A stretch of DNA of 64,000 bases from Hydrogenovibrio sp. JE_KL2 (GCF_009296185.1 NZ_WBJR01000003.1:186001-250000), one strand, 5' to 3'. Positions 21,341 through 30,244 are shown, counted from the first letter of the stretch. The notes: generated from the letters alone by a model not told the origin. Program-made: numbers and translations.

Positions 21341-21925
21341 ATGACAAGAGTCGCAACAAAAATCTGCCAGGTTGGGGGTATCAAGCCTATTGCCTTCGCG
21401 GGATTGCTTGCGGCGACTTTGTTGTTGTCTGCCTGTGGTTTCCATTTGAAAGGCATGGGTGATGCAGCCACGGCGACTTATCAAAGCATCAAGATTGTAC
21501 AAAATCCTGGCGTAAGAAGTGATGTCGCACAGGTGCTGAGTCAGCAATTGCAGGCCATGGGTATTAAGGTTGTCGATAACTTGGCCGATGCCGAGCTGGT
21601 GCTGAATTTGCAGGCGACTCAAATGAGCACTTCCGTTACCGCTAGAGATGGTAAAGGGGATGTGTCCGGTGAGTTGCTGAAAATGATTCAGCCGTTCAAC
21701 GCCCAAGTTGTGGCGACTGAAGAAAGTGTTATCCAGGCACAAGCCGTGGCTTATCGTGATCGCAGTGTGAATGCCGCACAAGCACAGGCTTCCAGCCGTG
21801 AATTACAATCGATTCAACGCCAAATGGCGTCTGAAGTTGCTTTGCAAGTATTGGATCGGTTGAACCGTGCTTATGCCTTGATGCATCCTGCTAAACAACA
21901 AGAGAAGAAAGCGACAGATTCGTGA
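21341..21925 (+). CDS. lptE: LPS-assembly lipoprotein LptE
   Basis: A 194-residue outer-membrane lipoprotein that plugs the LptD barrel and is needed for LPS export. The lipobox LLLSAC ends the signal peptide, followed by GFHLKG, the hallmark LptE mature start. Position between leuS and holA is the conserved one. Oddly, the signal peptide has a long 14-to-17-residue n-region, of which KICQVGG is encoded by a copy of the dispersed 18-bp repeat (21358-21377). A later start would need another codon; none is obvious, so the repeat appears to be translated. Confidence 0.93.
   Translation: MTRVATKICQVGGIKPIAFAGLLAATLLLSACGFHLKGMGDAATATYQSIKIVQNPGVRSDVAQVLSQQLQAMGIKVVDNLADAELVLNLQATQMSTSVTARDGKGDVSGELLKMIQPFNAQVVATEESVIQAQAVAYRDRSVNAAQAQASSRELQSIQRQMASEVALQVLDRLNRAYALMHPAKQQEKKATDS
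21358..21377 (+). repeat. 18-bp repeat unit inside the lptE signal-peptide region
   Basis: AAAAATCTGCCAGGTTGGGG, a perfect unit, lies 17 bases into the lptE frame and is read as KICQVGG before the hydrophobic core of the signal peptide. Confidence 0.85.
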
Positions 21926-22941
21926 TTACCGCACCGGCATTTATCAGGCAGGCTCAACAACCGGGTTTTCAGATAAAGCCTCTGGTGTTGATCTATGGTG
22001 AAGAGCCGCTTTATGTTCGCTTATCTCTGGATGCGTTGCGAGAAGCACTGAAAGCGCAAGGCTTTATGCAGCGCGATCGTTATGATGTTGAAGGCCAGTT
22101 TAACTGGCAGGATTTGCAAATGGATACTCAGGCAATGAGTCTGTTTGCGGACAAACGCATTATCGAGCTGGATATGCCAAAAGGCACGCCCGGAAAGGAA
22201 GGCGGTGAGTTTATCCGTAACTGGCTGAATCAACAGCAGCAAGTGATGGATTTGGAAACCGTTGTGGTGATTACCTGTGAAAAACTGGATAGCCGCCAAA
22301 CCAAAGCCAAGTGGTATCAAGCAATTGAAGCCCAGGGGCTGGTGGTGCAATCCAAGCCGATAGAAGGCAATGCATTGATTCAATGGTGCCAGAAGCGTGC
22401 AGCTGACATCGGTTTACAGTTGGATGGCGAAGCGGCCGCGGAGTTGGCGCAACGCGTGGAAGGGAACTTGCTGGCGGCAGATCAAGAGTTGGAGAAGCTT
22501 GGGCTGTTGTTTCCACAGGGCGCACAGTTGACGGTTGATAATATTCGTCAATCGGTCGCTGACCAAGCGCATTATCAATTGTTTGCACTGAGCACGGCGA
22601 TGTTGTTGGGTAAAACGCAATATGCCTTGCAGATATTGCATCGGTTGCAGCAAGAGGGCTTGGAAGCGCCGATTGTTTTGTGGTTGTTGTCCAAAGAATT
22701 GCGCTCGTTGATTGCCGTCAGTCAAAAGCAACAAACGATGAATTTGGCGCAAGCCTACAAGCAATTGAATATTTGGTCTTCAAAGCAAAATGAATTCAAT
22801 GCCGCTTTGAGAAGGCATAATTTAAGTTATTGGCAATCGTTGTTGGGGTTGGCAATGCAGATAGATTTTCAGATAAAGGGATTGAGCCAAGGGGATGAGT
22901 GGGTGAACCTGTCGAACTTGGTGTTTAAAATCTCGCAATAA
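21922..22941 (+). CDS. holA: DNA polymerase III subunit delta
   Basis: A 339-residue clamp-loader subunit that opens the beta clamp. The N-terminal PLVLIYGEEPLYVRLSLDAL matches the family start (LxxGxEPLL), and the middle AAAELAQRVEGNLLAADQELEKL block is typical of delta. The GTG start overlaps the lptE stop (GTGA), giving translational coupling. Length is as in E. coli HolA. Confidence 0.95.
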   Translation: MITAPAFIRQAQQPGFQIKPLVLIYGEEPLYVRLSLDALREALKAQGFMQRDRYDVEGQFNWQDLQMDTQAMSLFADKRIIELDMPKGTPGKEGGEFIRNWLNQQQQVMDLETVVVITCEKLDSRQTKAKWYQAIEAQGLVVQSKPIEGNALIQWCQKRAADIGLQLDGEAAAELAQRVEGNLLAADQELEKLGLLFPQGAQLTVDNIRQSVADQAHYQLFALSTAMLLGKTQYALQILHRLQQEGLEAPIVLWLLSKELRSLIAVSQKQQTMNLAQAYKQLNIWSSKQNEFNAALRRHNLSYWQSLLGLAMQIDFQIKGLSQGDEWVNLSNLVFKISQ

Positions 22942-23102
22942 AGCCTATTGCGAAACCTAAATTCTGCGTTGCATCCTCGAAAATTTTTTGCCTATCTTTA
23001 TGATATGTCTTCAAAATTTTCTCCGGAGCGCCTTGACTTTAGATTTCTCATGACGGCTTTAGTTCTGTGTGAAACTATTAAGAAAACAAAGAGATAAAAG
23101 AA
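22942..23102. repeat. Possible degenerate palindromic element between holA and proA
   Basis: The gap has paired tracts (for example TCGAAAATTTTTTGCC against TTCAAAATTTTCTCCGG) and, read on the minus strand, words resembling the MITE-like element at 13742 (CAAGGCG, then GCAACGCAG). The relationship is weak by eye. Confidence 0.3.
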
Positions 23103-24362
23103 ATGAGCAATGATATTCAGCAAATGATGCAAACCCTCGGGCAAAAGGCGCGCAAGGCTTCCCGTGAGTTGGCGGTGGCGACCACTGAGCAGAAAAACCG
23201 TGCATTATTGAGTATTGCTGACGCTTTGCTGGCGCAAGCGGAAACGCTGAAAGCGGAAAACAAAAAAGATTTGGAAGCCGGTAAAGCGAAAGGGCTGGAT
23301 GACGCCATGCTTGATCGCCTGACCATGACAGACAAAACGATTGCAGGCATGGCCGAAGGGCTACGCCAGATTGCAGGTTTGAAAGATCCAATCGGCGAAA
23401 TTGAGCACATGACTTATTTGCCTTCGGGCATTCAGGTCGGCAAGATGCGCGTGCCTTTAGGGGTGGTGGGTATCATTTATGAGTCGCGTCCGAATGTGAC
23501 CATTGATGCAGCGGCTTTGTGCTTGAAGTCGGGTAATGCCACTGTTTTGCGAGGCGGTTCAGAAGCCTATTTCTCGAACCATGCTTTGGCGGCATGTATT
23601 CAACAGGCGTTGAAACAGGCAAGTTTGCCGGAAGCGGCGGTGCAAGTGGTGGAAACCACTGATCGTGAAGCGGTGGGCGAGATGATTGCCATGCCTGACT
23701 ATATTGATGTCATTATCCCTCGTGGCGGCAAAAGTCTGATTGAACGTATCAGCCAAGGTGCCCGTGTACCGGTTATCAAACATTTGGATGGTATCTGTCA
23801 TGTCTATATTGATGATGATGCTAATACCGACAAAGCGGTAAAAATCGCCATTAATGCAAAAACGCATCGTTACGGCGTGTGTAATGCAATGGAAACCCTG
23901 TTGGTTGCCGAAAGTCGCGCTCAGGAAATACTACCGATTCTGGCTAAAGCTTATGCCGAGAAAGGGGTTGAGCTTCGTGGGTGTGAAAAGTCTCGTGCGA
24001 TTGTCGAGATGAAAGCGGCAACCGACGAAGATTGGGCAACCGAATATCTGGCGCCTATTTTATCGATCAAAGTGGTTGCGGACGTGGATGAGGCGATGGA
24101 TCACATTGCTCAATACAGTTCCGGTCATACCGAATCGATTATTACAGAAAACATCACCACGTCACGCCGCTTCTTGGCGCAAGTGGATTCCAGCTCGGTA
24201 ATGGTGAATGCTTCAACGCGCTTTGCTGACGGATTTGAGTATGGCTTGGGCGCGGAAATCGGCATTAGTACCGATAAGTTCCATGCAAGAGGGCCTGTTG
24301 GGTTGGAGGGACTGACTTCTCAAAAATATATCGTATTGGGTGACGGGCACATTCGTCAGTAA
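23103..24362 (+). CDS. proA: Gamma-glutamyl phosphate reductase
   Basis: A 419-residue NADPH-dependent aldehyde dehydrogenase-fold enzyme of proline synthesis that reduces gamma-glutamyl phosphate to glutamate semialdehyde. Visible motifs are [30 protein letters not shown], and [14 protein letters not shown] with the catalytic Cys; the C-terminal [19 protein letters not shown] and [12 protein letters not shown] are also typical. proB is not adjacent. It ends at an inverted repeat pair shared with the convergent J-domain gene. Confidence 0.97.
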   Translation: MSNDIQQMMQTLGQKARKASRELAVATTEQKNRALLSIADALLAQAETLKAENKKDLEAGKAKGLDDAMLDRLTMTDKTIAGMAEGLRQIAGLKDPIGEIEHMTYLPSGIQVGKMRVPLGVVGIIYESRPNVTIDAAALCLKSGNATVLRGGSEAYFSNHALAACIQQALKQASLPEAAVQVVETTDREAVGEMIAMPDYIDVIIPRGGKSLIERISQGARVPVIKHLDGICHVYIDDDANTDKAVKIAINAKTHRYGVCNAMETLLVAESRAQEILPILAKAYAEKGVELRGCEKSRAIVEMKAATDEDWATEYLAPILSIKVVADVDEAMDHIAQYSSGHTESIITENITTSRRFLAQVDSSSVMVNASTRFADGFEYGLGAEIGISTDKFHARGPVGLEGLTSQKYIVLGDGHIRQ

Positions 24363-24375
24363 TCCACATTTCTAT

Positions 24376-24417
24376 CCCAACCTGGCAGATTTTCAATACA
24401 AAATCTACCAGGTTGGG
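24376..24417. repeat. Inverted pair of the 18-bp repeat between proA and the J-domain gene
   Basis: CCCAACCTGGCAGATTTT (24376-24393) and AAAATCTACCAGGTTGGG (24400-24417) can form a hairpin between two convergent genes; probable bidirectional terminator. Confidence 0.85.
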
Positions 24418-24422
24418 TCTTT

Positions 24423-25055
24423 CTAAATTTCCCTTTTCAATCTATCACGCGCTTCGCATAATTTTCTAAAGTCTTCCGGCTGGCCGCCTTTATCCGGGTG
24501 GTGGATTTGCGACAGTTTTCTGAATTGTCGGTTGATCGTCTCGGCGCTCAAGTCGTCATTGATTTGCAGGATGGTGATAGATTCCTCAATGCTGATATGG
24601 GTAGAGGGCATGGATGGTAATTTGCCAAAACTTTGCCAGAAGCTATCCAATAGTTCGATGACTTCCTTTTCTTGCGTCTTGATAAATGTTTCATAGTCTA
24701 AGTAATAGTCTTTCACTTCTTCTGGTGTCTCACCAAAATCTGCCAGGTTTGCTAGATCGTTATTGGAAGCGTTATCCATAGAAAGTAAACGGATTTCCAA
24801 GCTGTGAATGGCAAGCGTGCCTTTTTCTTCTTGAATCCATTTGTCCTGCAAGCGATAGAGTAGGTGGAAGAGTAGGAAATGGGCGCGGAAAAGTTCCAGT
24901 GGTTCGAGCGAAGGCGTGAATTGCGCAAAGCCCTGTTCAACCAGTATGCGCATCAAGTCATATTCTTTATAGCGAGCGCCGCTGGAAAGGCGTTGCCACA
25001 GAGCTTGTTCTAAAGCGTCTGGTATGGTGGGATTAGCGTTATGATTTTGGGTCAT
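24423..25055 (-). CDS. DnaJ-related protein with C-terminal J domain
   Basis: A 210-residue protein. The N-terminal about 140 residues form a helical DNAJ-related domain, beginning near ALEQALWQRLSSGARYKEYD. The J domain is at the C-terminus: LSAETINRQFRKLSQIHHPD and KGGQPEDFRKLCEARDRL, with the HPD tripeptide that stimulates Hsp70. Substrate is unknown. I use the ATG at 25055 (MTQNHNANPT); longer in-frame starts run into the repeat at 25077. The segment NLADFG (24734-24750) is encoded by a copy of the dispersed 18-bp repeat, so this gene, like lptE, has absorbed a repeat unit. Confidence 0.82.
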   Translation of the reverse strand: MTQNHNANPTIPDALEQALWQRLSSGARYKEYDLMRILVEQGFAQFTPSLEPLELFRAHFLLFHLLYRLQDKWIQEEKGTLAIHSLEIRLLSMDNASNNDLANLADFGETPEEVKDYYLDYETFIKTQEKEVIELLDSFWQSFGKLPSMPSTHISIEESITILQINDDLSAETINRQFRKLSQIHHPDKGGQPEDFRKLCEARDRLKREI

Positions 25056-25076
25056 AATTGTTATAATAACAACAAA

Positions 25077-25236
25077 GAGAGCTTTGCATGAGGTGGATGC
25101 ACTGCTAAAAATGGCTAAAATTCTCCTGAATGTCGTTGAAAACTTCGCCAATAGCTAGCTATTAGCTTCCCTTTTCGCCTAATTCAGAAAAATTTTATCT
25201 CTTTTTTAACATGTGCCCCACTCGTGCAAAGCTCTC
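25077..25236. repeat. 160-bp palindromic element with GAGAGCTTTGCATGAG ends
   Basis: Terminal inverted repeats GAGAGCTTTGCATGAG (25077-25092) and CTCGTGCAAAGCTCTC (25221-25236). The interior includes a smaller palindrome near AATAGCTAGCTATT. It is the same length (160 bp) as the copy at 39277 and related to the 83-bp copy at 15602. No coding capacity. It lies between the J-domain gene and nadD. Confidence 0.88.
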
Positions 25237-25259
25237 AAAGCCAAAAAAGAGATGGTTAT

Positions 25260-25889
25260 TTGCAACTTAAACGTTTAATCGGCATTAACGGCGGCACTTT
25301 TGACCCGATTCATTTTGGTCATCTTCGCCCTGCGCTCGAAGCTTTGAATGCACTTCATTTAGACGAGGTGCGGTTTATTCCTGCTTATCGTCCTGTCCAT
25401 AGAGATACGCCTCAAGTTTCTGCCGAGCAACGGTGCGAAATGATTGAGTTGGCGATTCACAATCAACCCAAGTTCAAACTGGATCGAATAGAAATCGAGC
25501 TGGGTGGGCCGTCTTATACGGTGAATACTCTGCGTGCGCTCAAAGCCCGCGAACCGGATGCAACTTTTGTGCTGATGATGGGGTCGGATGCCTTTTCGAA
25601 ATTTGACACTTGGCATGACTGGCAAGGTATTTTGGCGCTGGCAAACTTGGTGGTGACGCACCGTCCGGGAGAGCCGATGCCGTCCGAAGGTGAAATCGGT
25701 CGATTGTTTCATCAGCGGTGGGTACCGAATTTAACGCAGGACGCAGGGCAAATATTGGATTTGCCGATTACACAACTGGATTTAAGTGCAACCGCCTTAC
25801 GCTCCTACTTGAGTCATGGCGATTCGGTGGACTATCTGATGCCGGAATCTGTTGCGCACTATATTAAAGAACACCAACTTTACCAATAA
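25260..25889 (+). CDS. nadD: Nicotinate-nucleotide adenylyltransferase
   Basis: About 209 residues; makes deamido-NAD from nicotinate mononucleotide and ATP. The nucleotidyltransferase signature is GINGGTFDPIHFGHLRPALE, and the C-terminal LDLSATALRSYL is the ISSTxxR-like block. The longest frame starts within the repeat at 25224. I prefer the TTG at 25260, giving MQLKRLIGINGG, the usual distance to the GGTFDP motif. It is followed 18 bp later by rsfS, the common nadD-rsfS-rlmH order. Confidence 0.93.
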   Translation: MQLKRLIGINGGTFDPIHFGHLRPALEALNALHLDEVRFIPAYRPVHRDTPQVSAEQRCEMIELAIHNQPKFKLDRIEIELGGPSYTVNTLRALKAREPDATFVLMMGSDAFSKFDTWHDWQGILALANLVVTHRPGEPMPSEGEIGRLFHQRWVPNLTQDAGQILDLPITQLDLSATALRSYLSHGDSVDYLMPESVAHYIKEHQLYQ

Positions 25890-25907
25890 GAGGGACTACG
25901 CAAAAAA

Positions 25908-26264
25908 ATGGATATCAAAAACGTTGAAGACTTGGTTGTCAAAACCTTAGAAGACAGCAAAGCCAGAGACATTCAGGTTTTGGATGTGACAGAGCTTTGT
26001 TCTTTTACTGACCGAATGATTGTAGCGACAGGAACTTCCTCCACGCATGTGCGTTCAACGGGTGATGCTGTTGCTCAAGCTTTTAAGGACATCAACGAAG
26101 CGCCGTTAGGTGTGGAAGCGGGTCCTGAACCTGATTGGGTGCTGGTTGACCTCGGAAATGCCGTGGTTCATGTGATGACGGAATCTGCCCGTGCGCATTA
26201 CCAGCTTGAAAAGTTGTGGCAAGCGCCTTCAGCCCAGGAAATGGTCAGCTCAGCAAAAGCTTGA
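25908..26264 (+). CDS. rsfS: Ribosomal silencing factor RsfS
   Basis: A 118-residue protein that binds L14 and blocks subunit joining during starvation. Typical sequence: KARDIQVLDVTELCSFTDRM, IVATGTSSTHVRS, and LVDLGNAVVHVMTESARAHYQLEKLW. It lies between nadD and rlmH. Confidence 0.96.
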   Translation: MDIKNVEDLVVKTLEDSKARDIQVLDVTELCSFTDRMIVATGTSSTHVRSTGDAVAQAFKDINEAPLGVEAGPEPDWVLVDLGNAVVHVMTESARAHYQLEKLWQAPSAQEMVSSAKA

Positions 26265-26343
26265 TGCGGTAAAGTTTTGCTCAGGTTAGCCTAAAAGGTT
26301 GTTTTGGGTTTTCAGGAGTGTGTCCGCTGAAAATTGATTGTTT

Positions 26344-26814
26344 ATGATTATTCATTTTATTGTGGTTGGGCAAAAAATGCCCAAGTGGGTTCAGGAAGGC
26401 TACCAAGAATACGTGAAACGCCTGCCGAAGTCCTGTTCTTTGAAGTTGGTGGAACTGCCGATGGCGACTCGTGGCAAAACGGGTAGTGTCGATGGTTACA
26501 AAGAAGACGAGGCAAAACGTATCTTGGCAGCCGTGCCTAAAAATGCTCAACTGGTCGTATTGGATGAGCATGGTGAGCAGCCGACGACTTTAAAACTGTC
26601 ACAAAAACTGGATGAGTGGTTGAGTTCCGGTCAGGATGTAGCGTTGATTGTGGGCGGGCCAGATGGTTTACAGGCAGATTTGATTGCGAGTGCCAGATGG
26701 AAGTGGAGCCTGTCGAAACTCACGCTGCCGCATCCGTTGGTCAGGGTAGTGGTGGCTGAGCAGATTTACCGAGCTTGGTCGGTATTGCAAAACCATCCAT
26801 ATCACCGAGAGTAG
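26344..26814 (+). CDS. rlmH: 23S rRNA pseudouridine(1915)-N3-methyltransferase
   Basis: A 156-residue SPOUT-class methyltransferase for position 1915 in helix 69. Signatures are VVLDEHGEQPTTLKLSQKL, ALIVGGPDGL, and the C-terminal KLTLPHPLVRVVVAEQIYRAW, with HPYHRE ending the protein. I chose ATG 26344 over TTG 26338. Last gene of the nadD-rsfS-rlmH group; it converges on the Amt-GGDEF gene. Confidence 0.96.
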   Translation: MIIHFIVVGQKMPKWVQEGYQEYVKRLPKSCSLKLVELPMATRGKTGSVDGYKEDEAKRILAAVPKNAQLVVLDEHGEQPTTLKLSQKLDEWLSSGQDVALIVGGPDGLQADLIASARWKWSLSKLTLPHPLVRVVVAEQIYRAWSVLQNHPYHRE

Positions 26815-26837
26815 TGCATAGACACCTTCTTTTTTGA

Positions 26838-28673
26838 CTAAGCGACGACCCATTGTCCTTTTCCTCTTCGTTTTGCTTCATACATGGCGTTGTCCGCATC
26901 CTTTAAAATGGAGTCAACAGACACATTTGATTTTTCATCGAATATTTTCAATCCAATAGAAGCACTGACATGGCCGGAAATCTCATCCGTCAATGTCATA
27001 GGTTCTTGCAATACCTCAATAATTTTTTCAGCGACCTGCGCAGCAAAACTATCGTTCTGAATGTTTTCCAGCAAAATCACGAATTCGTCGCCGCCAAACC
27101 TTGAAGCAAGATCGGACTTTCTAATGGACGACAGAATTCTCTCGGCAGCGGTTTTTAGCACAATGTCTCCCGCATCATGTCCATATTGGTCGTTGATATT
27201 TTTAAAACCATCGAGGTCGACGAAGAGTAACGCGTTGGCTTGTGACTGGCGCTCCATTCTTAATAGTGTTCGGCTCAATGTGTCTGATAATACATTGCGC
27301 TTCGCGAGGCCAGTCAGCAGGTCGTAATGAGCCATTTTGTAGGTTTCTTCAAGCAAGGCTTCCTTCTCGGAGCTAAGCTGGTTGAAGGCCTGGGTTACGT
27401 GGTTGTAATAGGTCGCAATTAAATAGGCATCTGATTGAGGCTCCACCAAAATCTTTTTAGAGAAGTCCTGTTCTTTAGCCTGAATGTTCATGGCGCTTGC
27501 CAAGTCATACATGGAAGTTGAAGCTTTGTGTTCGGTGACATTGAGGCCGAGGATTTCATCCGTTTCCGATACCCGTAGTTTGAAAAAGTGGTTGATGGTA
27601 CTCAATAGAAGGTAAGTGACACCAAACGATAGGGCGCCAATCGCGATAATGCCGGTTAACTGATATTCCAGTTGTTGAAGCATTTGTTCCGGCGGGACAA
27701 GAAAGGCCACGGCGAGTGTTCCGGTGATGCCGGCAAACAGATGTACCGGAACGGCATCAATGGCATCGTCGATACGCAGTTTAATCAATACGGCCTTACC
27801 GATTAAATAGGCAATGCTACCGAGTGCGCCAATAATCATTGCCGAAGAGCTAGTGGCAATATGAGCGCAGGCAGTGATGGCAACCAATCCCGATAAGACG
27901 CCGTTCATAATATCGTTGACCTGGTAATATCGGGTAGACAGCCTGCCCAATACTAAACCAACCAGTCCGCCAGAACACCCTGCGATTAGCGTATTGAGTA
28001 TGACTAAACCAGTTACGGCATTCAGCGCCAAAACACTACCACCATTGAATCCAATCCAACCCAGCCAGATTAGGAACACACCCAGTGCGCTAAAAGCGAG
28101 ATTGGATTGGTCAAAGCTATGCACTCCATCATCAAAACGGCCAATGCGTGGACCGATGATTAAGATTGCTGCCAGGGCCGCCCAGCCACCAACCGAGTGC
28201 ACAACGGTGGAACCGGCAAAGTCAATGAAGCCGAGTTGCGCTAACCAGCCTTCGGCGTTCCATGCCCAATGCGCTTGAATCGGGTAAATAAACAAGGAAA
28301 CGATCACGGCAATCACTAAGTATGACGAGTATTTAGTCCTTTCAGCAATGGCACCTGAAATAATGGTGACAGCAGTCGAGGCAAACATGGCGTGAAATAA
28401 CATTAGAGTGGTATTGGATAGGCTGCTCTCGTAAAAGAAAGCAGGGCTCCAGCCGAACCAACCATCATGACTTTTGCCGAGCATAATGCTAGCACCGACG
28501 ATGGCAAAAATCATGAAAGCGATTAGAAAATCACTAAAGTTCTTGATGGCGGTTGAGATGGAGTTTTTCGTTCGGGTGGCGCCAGCTTCAAGCGCAGTGA
28601 AGCCTGGTTGCATGATTGCGACCAGAACTGCACTGAATAGAACCCATAGAATGTCGACAGGTTGTTCACTCAT
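26838..28673 (-). CDS. Ammonium transporter fused to a diguanylate cyclase (Amt-GGDEF)
   Basis: A 611-residue fusion. Residues about 5-385 form an Amt/Rh-type channel domain; the pore His pair is conserved in STVVHSVGGWAA and VPVHLFAGITG. A cytoplasmic linker (about 390-445) leads into a GGDEF domain with LLFVDLDGFKNINDQYGHDAGD and an intact RFGGDEFVILL active site. The inhibitory I-site RxxD is present as RKSD, five residues before GGDEF. No EAL domain follows. The protein is therefore likely to couple ammonium sensing or transport at the inner membrane to cyclic-di-GMP synthesis. It stands alone, away from glnK-amtB at 50-51.6 kb. Confidence 0.93.
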   Translation of the reverse strand: MSEQPVDILWVLFSAVLVAIMQPGFTALEAGATRTKNSISTAIKNFSDFLIAFMIFAIVGASIMLGKSHDGWFGWSPAFFYESSLSNTTLMLFHAMFASTAVTIISGAIAERTKYSSYLVIAVIVSLFIYPIQAHWAWNAEGWLAQLGFIDFAGSTVVHSVGGWAALAAILIIGPRIGRFDDGVHSFDQSNLAFSALGVFLIWLGWIGFNGGSVLALNAVTGLVILNTLIAGCSGGLVGLVLGRLSTRYYQVNDIMNGVLSGLVAITACAHIATSSSAMIIGALGSIAYLIGKAVLIKLRIDDAIDAVPVHLFAGITGTLAVAFLVPPEQMLQQLEYQLTGIIAIGALSFGVTYLLLSTINHFFKLRVSETDEILGLNVTEHKASTSMYDLASAMNIQAKEQDFSKKILVEPQSDAYLIATYYNHVTQAFNQLSSEKEALLEETYKMAHYDLLTGLAKRNVLSDTLSRTLLRMERQSQANALLFVDLDGFKNINDQYGHDAGDIVLKTAAERILSSIRKSDLASRFGGDEFVILLENIQNDSFAAQVAEKIIEVLQEPMTLTDEISGHVSASIGLKIFDEKSNVSVDSILKDADNAMYEAKRRGKGQWVVA

Positions 28674-28905
28674 TTGCCTTGCGCCTATCTTGGAATAGCT
28701 TGTAGAGGAAAATACAACGACTGAGTTGCGCCCTTTATGAAATAGTAAGCAAGATTAACACCATAATTATTAATGTTTTATTTTCAAAATAGTTGGTGTA
28801 TTTAAGTGTGCTGAGGAGAAGGTTTTTTTGCAATGTGTTAAGAGAATGGTCAGTTTTGTTTGTTAATGGTGCATTACAACCTCCATGTCGTAATGCAATT
28901 CTTTA

Positions 28906-29319
28906 TCATTTGAAGCCGGGTGGTGGTGGAAGATGTTCAAGTTCTTCCACCAACTGTTGCCTTTTTTCTAGAGACAGTTTAGATGCTGTTTGAAAAAGGG
29001 CTTCAGTTATGTTCTTAAATTTCTGGTTGTGTAGGTTGGTTAACTCGGTTGTCAGCTTCTCAAATTGAGCATGGTCGATTTCTTTAGCGGATAAAAGCGT
29101 ATTTATCTTATGCCTTGTTTCCATGATCTGAAGATCAATAGGGCGGTTTTCATGCATGCTCTTTTCCATAATTACTCTCAGTTCCGAGTCTTTATTAAAT
29201 ATGCTAGGTGGTGGAAATCTGGGAAAAGCTGGTGAGGTTGCTTTTCCTATCAAAACGCCAATTAGAAGCACGTTCAGTAAAACAGAAAAGCCAATGATGT
29301 ATTTCCAACGTTGTGTCAT
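28906..29319 (-). CDS. Periplasmic metal-sensor/Spy-like protein (Metal_resist type)
   Basis: A 137-residue protein with an N-terminal membrane anchor (YIIGFSVLLNVLLIGVLIG) and a periplasmic helical hairpin: LRVIMEKSMHENRPIDLQIM, TRHKINTLLSAKEIDHAQFE, and KLSLEKRQQLVEEL, ending LPPPPGFK. This layout is typical of the CnrR/ZraP/Spy superfamily. Such proteins commonly act as sensors or co-anti-sigma factors for metal or envelope stress. Its ATG overlaps the stop of the anti-sigma-like gene, so it is the third gene of the sigma-factor operon. Confidence 0.78.
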   Translation of the reverse strand: MTQRWKYIIGFSVLLNVLLIGVLIGKATSPAFPRFPPPSIFNKDSELRVIMEKSMHENRPIDLQIMETRHKINTLLSAKEIDHAQFEKLTTELTNLHNQKFKNITEALFQTASKLSLEKRQQLVEELEHLPPPPGFK

Positions 29320-29639
29320 GGTGTATATCCGTATTGGTATGCTTGGTTAAAGTAGCTGCTTATAGTTTGTGGCGTGGTATCTTGTGCACCCAAGCCGCCA
29401 ATTAATATGCCCACCACAAAAACAGGCAGAGCGATTTTTGCTGGAGACAATGAAAAACAAGACTGCCAGATAAAAGTAATCTCAGACCATATGGTCAACC
29501 ATGTTGGTTCGGATTGAGGGACGGTTTCTGCTTTTTCAATGATGCGTTTCGAGAAGCTTTCTGAAACATTGGGAAGTTTTCGATCCTGTAAAATCGCATC
29601 AATATGAGCATCGGTAAAAGGTGTTTGTTCTGGTTTCAT
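29316..29639 (-). CDS. Small membrane protein, probable anti-sigma factor
   Basis: A 107-residue protein with a cytoplasmic N-terminal part, one membrane helix (KIALPVFVVGILIGGLGA) and a short periplasmic tail. No zinc-type HxxxCxxC anti-sigma motif is present. The assignment rests on position directly after an ECF sigma gene and on the one-helix topology. I chose the ATG at 29639, preceded by GAGGA; a TTG at 29654 overlapping the sigma stop is also possible. It overlaps the following metal-sensor-like gene by 4 bp. Confidence 0.6.
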   Translation of the reverse strand: MKPEQTPFTDAHIDAILQDRKLPNVSESFSKRIIEKAETVPQSEPTWLTIWSEITFIWQSCFSLSPAKIALPVFVVGILIGGLGAQDTTPQTISSYFNQAYQYGYTP

Positions 29640-29650
29640 TTCTATTGTCC

Positions 29651-30205
29651 TCAATTTGAAATATTGCTATTGAGTCTATTTTTTATATTGTTTTTACCTC
29701 GCATGATAAGTGATTGCAAGGCTTTAAGGCTTAAATTCATAATATCCGCGGCTTCTTGGTTGCTCATGTCTTCAAAAAAACATAGGTTGAGCGCAACTCT
29801 TTGCCGAGAGGGTAATTCATTAATAAGGGTTTCCAATTGGACTTGCATTTCGAGATGCACCAATTGCTCTTCGTGAGAAGAGTGGTTGGCGGGCAAGTTT
29901 ATCTCATTAATGGATTCGATTTGAAAGTGTGGTTTTTTTCTTTTCAAATCCAAGCATCGGTTAATGATGACTTGATAGAACCAAGTTGTAAATTGTGTCT
30001 GTTTATTTTCGTTCCATAGTTTCGGGCGTTCCCATAGTTTTATGAATGCATCCTGCACAATATCTTCGGCCTGCTGGTTGTCATTGGTAAAACGAAACGC
30101 AAGTCTGTAGTAACTCTCGGAATGGCGTTCCACCAATTCGGCGAAGGCCAGATGGCTTCCTTGCTGTATGAGTGAGAGGAGTTCTTTATCGGTTAGTTTG
30201 TGCAT
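29651..30205 (-). CDS. ECF-type RNA polymerase sigma factor
   Basis: A 184-residue sigma-70 family protein of ECF type. Region 2 is seen as AFAELVERHSESYYRLAFRF and DNQQAEDIVQDAFIKLWERP. Region 4 is LINELPSRQRVALNLCFFED and MSNQEAADIMNLSLKALQSL, with the helix-turn-helix near its end. It is the first clear regulator of an operon with an anti-sigma-like and a Spy-like gene, suggesting an envelope or metal response. An inverted repeat with 10-bp arms lies directly upstream. Confidence 0.92.
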   Translation of the reverse strand: MHKLTDKELLSLIQQGSHLAFAELVERHSESYYRLAFRFTNDNQQAEDIVQDAFIKLWERPKLWNENKQTQFTTWFYQVIINRCLDLKRKKPHFQIESINEINLPANHSSHEEQLVHLEMQVQLETLINELPSRQRVALNLCFFEDMSNQEAADIMNLSLKALQSLIMRGKNNIKNRLNSNISN

Positions 30206-30214
30206 AGTTTTATA

Positions 30215-30244
30215 TTAAGTGTACCTTGGAAAAAGTACACTTAA
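30215..30244. promoter_or_regulatory. Inverted repeat just upstream of the ECF sigma gene
   Basis: TTAAGTGTAC and GTACACTTAA are perfect 10-bp inverted arms with a 10-base centre, starting 10 bp before the sigma start codon. It could be an operator, an mRNA hairpin controlling translation, or an attenuator after the gene at 30280. There is no clear T-run on the minus strand. Confidence 0.5.
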
